A stretch of DNA of 64,000 nucleotides from positions 1-64,000 of the forward strand of contig NZ_JAGGKM010000006.1 of the NCBI RefSeq assembly GCF_017873715.1. The letters are read 5' to 3'. Of the stretch, positions 35,440 to 43,043 are shown one piece after another. The notes below the pieces were generated by a model that saw only the letters and a list, made by a program, of their open reading frames with translations, was not told the origin of the DNA and ran no database searches. The stretch's first letter is position 1. Each line of letters opens with the position of its first letter. The position numbers and the translations under genes are program-made. Origin of the DNA: Cytobacillus luteolus (GTDB taxonomy: Bacteria; Bacillota; Bacilli; Bacillales; Bacillaceae_L).

Positions 35440-36441
35440 ATGACTACTCATAACAGCGTTAAATTAGTATCATCAGAATTAGCTAATATATGGAAGTTAT
35501 ATCAGTTTGAGACTTTAAACAGATGTATGTTACAGCATTTTTTAGAGACTGTTGAGGACAGGGATATAAAAAATATCATTCAAATAAAATTAGAGGCAAA
35601 AGAAGTTAGAATACAACAAATTGCTTCTATCTTTAATAAAGAAGAAATACCCACACCTGTAGGATTTACTGAAAAAGACGTTCATTTGAAAGTACCAAGA
35701 CTTTTTACGGATGTATTTATGGCAGAATATATTTATTATATGGCTATTGTTGGATTAGAGTCATATGCTAGAGCAATGTCTATTTCTCCTCGTGCAGATG
35801 TTCGTCATTTCTTTTATGAAGGTATGACCTTTTTTGGGGATATTCAAAATAAGATTATGGACCTTTTACTACAAAAAGGGATTTTTACTCGACCGCCTTA
35901 TATTCCATATCCCACTCGGGTTGATTTTGTAAAGGAACAAAGTTTTTTAACTGGATGGTTTGGAGAGAGAAGATCTCTTCATTGTATGCAAATTACACAT
36001 TTATTTTTTAATTTAAGAAGGAATGCGATAGGTAAAGAATTACTAATAGGTTTCAGTCAAACTGCCCAATCAGAAGAAGTTCGTGAATATATGGTAAGAG
36101 GAAAAGAGATAACAAATAAATTAATTCATACATTTCATTCCATATTAGTAGCTGATGATATAACACCTCCTACCTTTGGAGGTATGGTAGTCACAGAGTC
36201 AAAAATTGCCCCTTTCTCAGATAAGTTAATGCTTAGTTTAATAACGTTTCTTGACGCATTTGGTATGGCTACATATGGATTATCCTTATCGGAAAGTACA
36301 AGAAGGGATTTGTTTGCTCAATACACGAAAATCATTGCACAAATTGGAGCATATGGAGAAGATGGGATAAATTTAATGATTAAGTACGGATATTTCGAAC
36401 AACCACCGAAAGCTCCAGATAGAAATAAGCTTTCTCAATAG
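35440..36441 (+). CDS. DUF3231 family protein, copy 2
   Basis: A 333-residue paralogue of the 32.5-kb gene, on the opposite strand: same opening (THNSVKLVSSELANIWKLYQ), same mid-half motif (IPTPVGFTEKDVHLKVPRLF), the two-repeat layout and the end PPKAPDRNKLSQ. The start is ATG 35440, eight bases after GGGGG; in-frame sequence upstream is not homologous to the family. The two copies differ at many residues, so the duplication is old or they arrived separately. Confidence 0.85.
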   Translation: MTTHNSVKLVSSELANIWKLYQFETLNRCMLQHFLETVEDRDIKNIIQIKLEAKEVRIQQIASIFNKEEIPTPVGFTEKDVHLKVPRLFTDVFMAEYIYYMAIVGLESYARAMSISPRADVRHFFYEGMTFFGDIQNKIMDLLLQKGIFTRPPYIPYPTRVDFVKEQSFLTGWFGERRSLHCMQITHLFFNLRRNAIGKELLIGFSQTAQSEEVREYMVRGKEITNKLIHTFHSILVADDITPPTFGGMVVTESKIAPFSDKLMLSLITFLDAFGMATYGLSLSESTRRDLFAQYTKIIAQIGAYGEDGINLMIKYGYFEQPPKAPDRNKLSQ

Positions 36442-36578
36442 TTTTTTTCCAATACGCTTCCTTAAAACAAGTTTATATTTATGTAAATGTAAATAGGAAA
36501 GCAGTGAGATTTCGGTGGAATCTACTTCTTTTTTAGGTGGATATTAACATATGGTGAGAGATGTTCATATTAAGTTAC

Positions 36579-36599
36579 TGCACAGTACAATACTGTGCA
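36579..36599. repeat. Complete TGCACAGTA inverted repeat
   Basis: TGCACAGTA, CAA, TACTGTGCA: two 9-bp arms with a 3-bp centre. Partial copies occur at 32151, 33685, 34359, 34445, 35167, 38401 and 39866, all within the 32-40 kb accessory stretch. Confidence 0.75.
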
Positions 36600-36612
36600 T
36601 ATTCACTCCATA

Positions 36613-36912
36613 CTATAAAGCATGCTTATAATTCTCACTTACAGATTCCTTTCTGATAATTACACCAATAAGTATTACCTTTAGATAGTTTGATATATTG
36701 CTGTTTCTCTCTTTTATAATTACTAATTGATTTAATAAATTCATTTTTTCTTCATAGGATAAATTTTCCTTGATTGTTTTGATTATAGACTTCTGGTTAA
36801 GTAGGTAAACTTTTTTGTCTATTTTTAATTTAATTTCTATTTCTGGTATATAATCGTATGTTACGTCTTTCTCACATAGTTCTAGCATGTAATCAATAAC
36901 TTTTGTGCTCAT
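36613..36912 (-). CDS. Hypothetical protein
   Basis: A 99-residue protein I do not recognise. It is Lys/Glu-rich (DYIPEIEIKLKIDKKVYLL) with one hydrophobic stretch near the C-terminus (YLKVILIGVII). AGGAGG lies 12 bases before the ATG, slightly far. It is convergent with the second DUF3231 gene. Reality as a gene is likely but not certain. Confidence 0.5.
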   Translation of the reverse strand: MSTKVIDYMLELCEKDVTYDYIPEIEIKLKIDKKVYLLNQKSIIKTIKENLSYEEKMNLLNQLVIIKERNSNISNYLKVILIGVIIRKESVSENYKHAL

Positions 36913-37197
36913 TATTTGTCATTTCCTCCTTGGTGACTTGGCTATCATAGTGTATATGAACACTTTAAACCCATAGTATTTTGTCCATATCTTCAGAAAA
37001 AACTAGGTTTTAATAAACACTATATAACATTTCGACAAATTTCGCATCAATAATTTTTAGAATATAAAATTTATTCAGTATTTTAGGTTTCCGAAATAAA
37101 TTAAAGAAGGGCCTTAATAAAAAAAAGAGCAGGATAATGAAATAAAAAGAAATAAAAAAATGGGTAATTCGCTAGAGCACTTTTAATATAAAATTTG

Positions 37198-37203
37198 TAT
37201 AAT
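37198..37203 (+). promoter_or_regulatory. -10 box of the probable small RNA gene
   Basis: A perfect TATAAT preceded by TTG lies about 8-10 bp before the first hairpin at 37211. No strong -35 is seen at 16-18 bp; the flanks are AT-rich. Confidence 0.5.
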
Positions 37204-37208
37204 GTTAT

Positions 37209-37321
37209 TAACAAATCACCTCCAAATGATTTGTACGACATGATAGCACTGTTTCTTTCCTCCTATTCGGTTAGAAACGGGGAGAGGCAATTACCCTTGG
37301 AAAAGGTAATTGTCTTTTTAA
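37209..37321 (+). ncRNA. Probable small RNA with two CCTCC loops and terminator
   Basis: Three stems follow one another. H1 ACAAATCA/TGATTTGT at 37211-37234 has a loop containing CCTCC. H2 GTTTCT/AGAAAC at 37251-37278 has a loop containing TCCTCCT. H3 GGCAATTACC/GGTAATTGTC at 37286-37314 is followed by TTTTTAATTTT, an intrinsic terminator. A TATAAT box sits just upstream and there is no open frame, giving a transcript of roughly 113 nt. Loops complementary to AGGAGG are the hallmark of RNAs that block ribosome binding. I cannot tell whether it belongs to a known family such as Bacillaceae-1 or CsfG. Confidence 0.65.
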
Positions 37322-37583
37322 TTTTGGTATTTTAACTAATTTCAATAAAAATACAAAGATTAGAAATGAGCCTAAATAAATGACTTATTACAATTAAATA
37401 AAACTATCTGTGAGTTACATAGTCAATACTGGCCTACAGAAGTTGTTATTTCGTTTTCCTAGTGGTATTAATAGTTACGAATTTATATGATGTAAATTCT
37501 TATATTAGGTATATCCATTTCAACCTTCATAAAATGCGGTTAATTAACAAATAATAAATGTAAATTTGAGAGGGGGAAACTCT

Positions 37584-38159
37584 TTGGAGTATAAAATGGA
37601 AAAAAATCAGGAAGAGTTCTTACAAAAGATACGACACACTACTGAAGATCTTTACCAACTTCAAACTGATTACTGGAAAGAGTTTTCTTACTTCGATGAT
37701 TTGAAATTTTGGGTCGTAGTCCTAATGTTAATTGTTCCACTAATAATATTATTCATTAAGATTGATAGAAGTAAAATCTTACTATTAGGATTTTATGGAC
37801 TCAATTATCATATATGGTTTGCATATACAAATTCTGCCGGTATTAGACTAGGTTTATGGGAATATCCTTATCAAGTTTCTCCAATAATACCTAGTTTTGC
37901 ATTAGATGCTTCTTTAGTACCAGTTGCATTTATGCTTGTATATCAATGGACACTAAATAAGAATAAAAAATTTTATCTCTACTCAACAGTTCTTTCAGCT
38001 TTCTTTGCTTTTGGTATGAAACCCATATTAGTAAGTCATCATTTTTTTAGGATGTTTGAATGGGTAAATTACTTACACTTGTTTTTGTTTTACATATTAT
38101 TTTTTGTAATATCTAAATTAATTACGAATGGGTTTTTAATCCTTCAAAAAAGCCGTTGA
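37584..38159 (+). CDS. Membrane protein, CBO0543-like
   Basis: A 191-residue protein starting at TTG 37584, seven bases after AGAGGGGG. A hydrophilic N-terminal helix of about 40 residues is followed by five membrane helices (from about residue 42 to 185). SAGIRLGLWEYPYQVSPIIPSF and the later FRMFEWVNYLHLF resemble the CBO0543-type membrane proteins common in Bacillus and Clostridium spore-formers. Function unknown. It follows the probable small RNA by 260 bp. Confidence 0.65.
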   Translation: MEYKMEKNQEEFLQKIRHTTEDLYQLQTDYWKEFSYFDDLKFWVVVLMLIVPLIILFIKIDRSKILLLGFYGLNYHIWFAYTNSAGIRLGLWEYPYQVSPIIPSFALDASLVPVAFMLVYQWTLNKNKKFYLYSTVLSAFFAFGMKPILVSHHFFRMFEWVNYLHLFLFYILFFVISKLITNGFLILQKSR

Positions 38160-38284
38160 TAGAAAAATTTCACAAATGGTGTAGAAGATTTAAGACAAGG
38201 ACAAAAATGTGAAACTATGGTTGTACAGCACAAAGGCAGATAATGAAAAAATTGCTGTAGTATTTAACCTATTTAATTTCAGTT

Positions 38285-38455
38285 AGTGCTCTTAAGCTAA
38301 AGGGGGCAAGAGAGGAACAAGGAGTTGCCAGTATGGCAGCTCCTATTGTATTAAAGAGCATTAATGTGGAATAAGCAGTCGTAGATGCGTAGTAGACTTA
38401 TACTGCACAGCAAAAACTTAATTTTTTTAGGTAACTTTGCGAAAAGAATGTAAGA
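38285..38455 (+). repeat. Degenerate repeat element, copy B
   Basis: Aligns by eye with 32085-32195 (see that entry) and additionally contains the hairpin AGGAG-TGCCA / TGGCA-CTCCT (38320-38345). It ends near the TACTGCACAGC motif at 38401 and an AACTTTGCGAAAAGAAT stretch. No coding potential. Confidence 0.5.
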
Positions 38456-38539
38456 GCAGATGAGGTGAAGAAGCGAATAGATAAAGAAGCTTTAAGGAAT
38501 GATATTAGTTAAATATTGTATTTCTTAAGGTGACTTCCT

Positions 38540-39328
38540 ATGGACAATTATACGAATAACAACACCGCAAGACGATATAAAGCCCATGTTAGTATTTTGG
38601 GGACGACTCAAATTCATTTGCGAAATCCATATATTATTGCATGGTGGAGTGCTGCATTTCCAGGATTCGGACACTTGCTTCTTTCAAAATATTTACGTGG
38701 ATTTGTCCTTTTTATTTGGGAAGTAATTGTGAATATCAAAGCAAATGTCAACTTAGCAATGATTTATTCATTCCAAGGCGAGATTCAAATGGCAAAGGAT
38801 ATATTAGATACAAGGTGGCTTCTCATTTATATTCCTGTTTACTTATTTGGGATATGGGATAGTTATCGAACAACGGTTGATATGAATAAGGTGTATTTGT
38901 TAGCAGAACATGAAGAACACAAATTTAATTCGTTTAGTATTGGTGCACTTGAAATCAATTATCTAGATAAAAGAAACCCCATTATGGCTGTAATTTGGTC
39001 TTTATTTGTACCTGGTCTTGGGCAGCTTTATATACATAGAATCATAACAGCATTTTTTGTGATTATTTGGGTAGTCACATTCTCGTATTTTTCGCATGGT
39101 CTTGAAGCTATTTCTCTTTTATTTTTAGGAAAGGTACAAGAAGCTACATCCGTATTAAAGCCTGAATGGCTTCTCTTTTTCCCTTCCATCTATGGATTTT
39201 CCGTCTTTGATTCATACATCAACACAGTAGAAAATAATAAACTTTATGAAAAAGAGCAGAGAAAATATTTAAAAGAAAATTATCAGGCAAAGACTTTTAA
39301 AATTCTAAAAGGACAAAAAGTGAAGTGA
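38540..39328 (+). CDS. Membrane protein with two repeated halves
   Basis: A 262-residue protein made of two related halves: RNPYIIAWWSAAFPGFGHLLLSKYLRGF (near residue 28) and RNPIMAVIWSLFVPGLGQLYIHRIITAF (near residue 150). Each has two or more membrane helices and a WD/FDSY end (GIWDSYRTTVDMNKVY and SVFDSYINTVENNKLY). The PGxGQLY pattern recalls TM2-type domains. AAGGTGA is seven bases before the ATG. It is followed after four bases by the next gene, so the two form an operon. Role unknown. Confidence 0.72.
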   Translation: MDNYTNNNTARRYKAHVSILGTTQIHLRNPYIIAWWSAAFPGFGHLLLSKYLRGFVLFIWEVIVNIKANVNLAMIYSFQGEIQMAKDILDTRWLLIYIPVYLFGIWDSYRTTVDMNKVYLLAEHEEHKFNSFSIGALEINYLDKRNPIMAVIWSLFVPGLGQLYIHRIITAFFVIIWVVTFSYFSHGLEAISLLFLGKVQEATSVLKPEWLLFFPSIYGFSVFDSYINTVENNKLYEKEQRKYLKENYQAKTFKILKGQKVK

Positions 39329-39332
39329 TGAC

Positions 39333-39791
39333 ATGCAGCTAATTTCCACATTTGAAAATAATGCATTTTTAGAACTAGCGATATCCATGCTTGAGAAAAA
39401 GGGAATAAAAAAAGAAAACATCTATGCAGTACCATTAGATAATCGAAAAGATGAACGTAAGGTTTTTGATACCATTCATCGTTCAGATGGCACATCTCTT
39501 ATAGATATTGGAATGGCTCTTGGAACTGCTTTTTCTGTTATTGGAGCAAGCATTGGGTTTAAGTTATCATGGGGTCCCATCTACTGGGGGTTAATTGGGG
39601 CTTTTATTGGATTTATGTTAGGTTTTGTTATCCGTCTTTATACAGAATTAGTGTTGAAAAAGAAAAAAAGAGTCTTGAAAGGAAAACAGTCAGAAGTTGT
39701 ATTGATTATAGAGTGTGAAGAGGCACAATCAGAGTTAGTTGAAAATATTTTATGGCATCACTATGCGCTTGGAGTGGCTAAGGTTAAATGA
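39333..39791 (+). CDS. Membrane protein with glycine-rich hairpin
   Basis: A 152-residue protein. A soluble N-terminal domain (1-60; QLISTFENNAFLELAISMLEKKGI, ferredoxin-like pattern) is followed by a glycine-rich membrane hairpin (about 63-108; GMALGTAFSVIGASIGF and GLIGAFIGFMLGFVI) and a basic-then-acidic C-terminus. Its start lies four bases after the preceding stop, suggesting coupled translation and joint function with that two-repeat membrane protein. I know no function. Confidence 0.7.
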   Translation: MQLISTFENNAFLELAISMLEKKGIKKENIYAVPLDNRKDERKVFDTIHRSDGTSLIDIGMALGTAFSVIGASIGFKLSWGPIYWGLIGAFIGFMLGFVIRLYTELVLKKKKRVLKGKQSEVVLIIECEEAQSELVENILWHHYALGVAKVK

Positions 39792-40248
39792 AATATTTTT
39801 TAATTGGACTCTACATGTAACGGGAAGCTTTGGTTTAACAAGGACTTTTCATTTTTAAATGCTTTTGCTGCACAGTACAACGATACTGTTTCAGCAGGAA
39901 AATAAAAAGGATGAATGCCACAAAAGTGGAATTCGTCCATCTTCAACTATAGGGAGCTTTACTTGAATAAGGAGTAAAAAACAAAGAACGTTTGGATATG
40001 AAAAAACTCCAAGCGTTCTTTTTGCTATTTCTACTGCAATTATGGTGCTAAAATCACTGTGATTAGGTATGCTATTTCATCTGTTTTTTTACGTTTTCCC
40101 CACAGTATCGGAACCGTTTATGTAAAGACTTGTTAGTTTTTAAAATTTTTCTTTGTTACTAATCTGGAGTCGAACTGGAGTAGCTAATTAACGTGCATCT
40201 TCTCCGAATGGGCCTAGTATTTCGACTCGACTAGGGAAATTCTCGCGC
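39792..40248. other. Non-coding stretch with hairpins
   Basis: Contains the TGCACAGTACAACGATACTGT motif (39869-39889), a hairpin GGATGAAT-CCAC/GTGG-ATTCGTCC (39908-39937) and a terminator-like hairpin at 39983-40026. No gene seen. Confidence 0.5.
39983..40026 (+). terminator. Terminator-like hairpin
   Basis: AAGAACG-TTGGA / TCCAAGCGTTCTT stem followed by TTTGCTATTT, about 190 bp after the preceding gene. Confidence 0.6.
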
Positions 40249-40595
40249 TTCCTGTCTGATTAACCTCTGGATTCAGACTCGTTTTGCCCTGCTACTACTC
40301 AACCTGTCCGAATTAGCAAGGAATTCAAACTTGTTTTCCCTTACTACTACTCAACCTGTCTGAATTAGCTCGGGATTCAGACTTGTTTTCCCCTGCTACT
40401 ACTCAACCTGTCCGAATCAGCAAGGAATTCAGACTTGTTTTCCCTTACTACTACTCAACCTGTCTGAATTAGCTCGGGATTCAGACTCGCTTTCACTTGC
40501 TACTACTCAACCTGTCTGAATTAGCTCGGGATTCAGACTCGTTTTCACTTGCTACTACTCAACCTGTATGAATCAGCCCCGTATTCGGACAGGTT
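40249..40595. repeat. 52-bp tandem repeat array 2
   Basis: Five full units start at 40301, 40353, 40405, 40457 and 40509, with a degenerate unit before (from 40249) and a truncated one after (40561). Units are exactly 52 bp, open AACCTGTCTGAATTAG or AACCTGTCCGAAT and end CTACTACTC. Period and core are those of array 1 at 10456, but the rest of the unit differs. No spacers, so not CRISPR. Confidence 0.93.
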
Positions 40596-40710
40596 TGCCC
40601 CTACTTCCTAACTTCCTGCCCGAACCCACCTCCGTAATCGTCTATTCTAAGCTAATTTCCAACCTAATCCATTTACTTTATTTTGACTGTTCACAAATTC
40701 TCCATATTTC

Positions 40711-40848
40711 TGTGCACAACTTGTCCACAGTACTGTGGATAATGTGGATAAGGAATTCTACCACTCTATTATGTAGTTATATTGACTTACTAAGATTGTG
40801 TATACTTTCTGTGGATAAGCACTGTTTTAATGTGGACAATGTGGATAA
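40711..40848. promoter_or_regulatory. Cluster of DnaA boxes
   Basis: Four perfect TGTGGATAA boxes (40734-40742, 40743-40751, 40810-40818, 40840-40848), all in one orientation, plus near-matches TGTGGACAA (40831-40839), TTGTCCACA (40721-40729, opposite orientation) and TGTGCACAA (40711-40719). This matches the DnaA consensus TTATCCACA on the other strand. Boxes 40734 and 40743 abut without a gap, as do 40831 and 40840. dnaA/dnaN are not nearby, so it looks like a chromosomal DnaA-binding cluster rather than oriC. Confidence 0.75.
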
Positions 40849-41056
40849 ACCTGTTGGTATGTTCATTTATAGTCTTATGCTACTGCGTCAATATAATCAA
40901 CTTTTACCTACTGAGGAACAATGGGCTCTTTATTGTCATATGCTAAAATGACTCCATTTTACTCTAAGTGATTTGGAGTTACTCTTTTTCTCTATTCCAT
41001 AAATCACGATATGCTAACCTACGAATCCCTTAAACTGTTGAAAGAGGTGTTTTTTA

Positions 41057-42115
41057 GTGAGATATACTATTACACAAGATTATATTCGGACAGGTAATTC
41101 AAGGTCCGGACAGCAAATTTCGAATGTAAGATTTATTGTAAGTCACGATACCGGAAATCCTGGATCCTCTGCATATGCAAACCGTAATTACTTTGACCGC
41201 CAGCAACCATCAGCATCTGCTCATACATTTATTGATGACCAGTATATTTTAGAAATCATTCCTTTAGATGAAAAAGCTTGGCATGTTCAATACAATAAAC
41301 CCACGGATAATAGATTGTTTGGAGCAGATTCAAATGATGCTGCTATTGGAGTTGAGCTTTGCTATGGTGGTCGAATAAACTTTAACGAGGCGTATAGACG
41401 GTATGTTTGGTACCATGCCTATTTGTGTGATCGATTTAATCTGGATCCACAAAGACATATTGTGGCTCATAGCCGATTAGATCCTGAGCGACGAACAGAT
41501 CCCCAAAATGCACTTCAGCCTCGAGGCATTTCCTGGAATGGTTTTATTGAAGATGTTCAAAATGTGTATAACCAAGACTTTAATGGCAACTCAGGCGGTT
41601 CACCAAATGACGAACCCGCTGTAAGAGGTATTTCTACTAGACTTCCATTAAGAGAAGGAGATAGTGGCCAATTTGTAAGAGAGATTCAACAGGAGCTAAT
41701 AAGTGCTGGGTTCCCACTCCCACGATTTGGAGCTGATGGCCAATTTGGGTCAGAAACCGATGGAGCTGTAATGAGATTTCAAAAGCGCTATGGTTTAACA
41801 GTTGATGGACTCGTAGGTACTAATACAATCAATAAGCTACGTGAAGTCAATATGCAACAGCATGCTACTACTTCGGTTGCATTCCCTCTTCCTGAAGGTA
41901 TCTATAGAAGTGGAGCTGAAGGAGAAGAAGTACGGATGATCCAAAGAGCCTTAAGGCATCTTAACTTTGATCCTACCTATATTGATGGTATATACGGAAA
42001 TCTTACTGAAAATGCAGTACGCAGATTTCAATCAACCTTTTCAGCTTTAGCTAATGATGGTGTATACGGTCCGAATACAAGGAAGTATATGCAAATGGAA
42101 CTAAACGATAACTAG
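41057..42115 (+). CDS. N-acetylmuramoyl-L-alanine amidase with two peptidoglycan-binding domains
   Basis: A 352-residue cell wall hydrolase: Amidase_2 domain (about 15-170) with the zinc ligands in SHDTG (His30), the VELCYGG strand and VAHSRLDPERRTDP, then two PG_binding_1 repeats (LREGDSGQFVREIQQEL from about 200 and RSGAEGEEVRMIQRAL from about 285, each ending in DGxxGxxT). It resembles CwlA/CwlH/XlyA-type amidases. No signal peptide is seen, as in phage-like or mother-cell lysis enzymes. It starts at GTG 41057 after AAAGAGGTG. Confidence 0.9.
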   Translation: MRYTITQDYIRTGNSRSGQQISNVRFIVSHDTGNPGSSAYANRNYFDRQQPSASAHTFIDDQYILEIIPLDEKAWHVQYNKPTDNRLFGADSNDAAIGVELCYGGRINFNEAYRRYVWYHAYLCDRFNLDPQRHIVAHSRLDPERRTDPQNALQPRGISWNGFIEDVQNVYNQDFNGNSGGSPNDEPAVRGISTRLPLREGDSGQFVREIQQELISAGFPLPRFGADGQFGSETDGAVMRFQKRYGLTVDGLVGTNTINKLREVNMQQHATTSVAFPLPEGIYRSGAEGEEVRMIQRALRHLNFDPTYIDGIYGNLTENAVRRFQSTFSALANDGVYGPNTRKYMQMELNDN

Positions 42116-42142
42116 CCCACACTTATGTGGGTTATTTTTTTT
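42114..42142 (+). terminator. Terminator of the amidase gene
   Basis: AGCCCACA / TGTGGGTT stem (CTTA loop) followed by ATTTTTTTT. Confidence 0.88.
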
Positions 42143-42223
42143 ACCAAAAACCAGTGGACAATTTGCGAGCCCATTTTTTAAGAATACAATACCTTGGTAT
42201 TACTTTTTAAAAGGAGTGGCAAA

Positions 42224-43003
42224 ATGAACCATCATTATCAATATACTGACCAACTTGTTCAAAAGTCCCTTAAATACGAGCTGTTAGCCAACTATTACAA
42301 GTATATAGACCCAGCAAGACATATTCATTATTACCAAAAGCACTTCCAATGTGTTCAGCGCCTTATGACAATGGGCTACAGAGCTGACATGCAGCAGCTA
42401 ATGAACATGATGGAATCAACACCTCGAATGGCTAACATCCGTGTATTACATGCTTCACCAAATGCACCAGCAGTAGACGTATATGCAAATGGGCAACAAA
42501 TTTTAAAGAATGTATCTTATAAACAAGTGAGCGATTATCTCTCCGTTCCTTCTGGTGAATATGTCATTGATATCGTTCCAACAGGAAAGCCTGCACAGCG
42601 TGTTTTACGTCAAAGAGTTATGATTCAACCAGGTGCGACAATTACTGTTGCAGCAGCTGGAACAGTAGAAAATCTTCAACTTATTCCTGTTACTGATAAA
42701 ACCAGCTCTTCACCTGGCAAGGCTAGTGTAAGATTCTTTCATCTATCACCAGATGCTCCAGCAGTTGACATTGCAGTTGAAGATGGACCAGTCTTATTTA
42801 GAAATGTATCGTTCGGTAATGCTGCAAACTATATCGAAATTGATCCAGCACAAGTTAACCTTGAAGTGCGTTTAGCAGGTACGGATACCGTAGTGCTTAC
42901 AATACCTAATGTTAATATCCAACCAAATAAGGCTTATACAGCAGTCGCTGTAGGATTAGCTGAAGGAACACCATCATTAGAAGCGATTTTTTTAATGCCA
43001 TAA
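42224..43003 (+). CDS. DUF4397 domain protein
   Basis: A 259-residue protein: an N-terminal helical region rich in Tyr/His/Gln (about 1-65; YYKYIDPARHIHYYQKH), then two DUF4397 beta-sandwich units starting ANIRVLHASPNAPAVDVYANG (about 74) and SVRFFHLSPDAPAVDIAVEDG (about 178). DUF4397 proteins are usually secreted or surface-attached, but this one has no signal peptide, which with the unusual N-terminal region suggests a spore-coat or crust-like location. That is inference. AAGGAGTGG precedes the ATG at 42224. Confidence 0.85.
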   Translation: MNHHYQYTDQLVQKSLKYELLANYYKYIDPARHIHYYQKHFQCVQRLMTMGYRADMQQLMNMMESTPRMANIRVLHASPNAPAVDVYANGQQILKNVSYKQVSDYLSVPSGEYVIDIVPTGKPAQRVLRQRVMIQPGATITVAAAGTVENLQLIPVTDKTSSSPGKASVRFFHLSPDAPAVDIAVEDGPVLFRNVSFGNAANYIEIDPAQVNLEVRLAGTDTVVLTIPNVNIQPNKAYTAVAVGLAEGTPSLEAIFLMP

Positions 43004-43004
43004 C

Positions 43005-43043
43005 AAAAAGAGCAGAAACACACTCGTGGATTCTGCTCTTTCT
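43005..43043. terminator. Bidirectional terminator
   Basis: AAAGAGCAGAA / TTCTGCTCTTT stem (11 bp) between the convergent DUF4397 and DUF2254 genes. Confidence 0.85.

Noticed and set aside
40711-40848. Chromosomal origin of replication
   Set aside because: dnaA, dnaN, rpmH and the usual AT-rich unwinding element with dnaA are not nearby; the gene context is the perR/yfh region, which is away from oriC in relatives.
40568-40951. 127-codon plus-strand frame through the DnaA boxes
   Set aside because: No ribosome site; it reads through the end of the repeat array and the TGTGGATAA boxes, which dictate its residues. A real short gene in its last 30 codons cannot be excluded but lacks a start signal.
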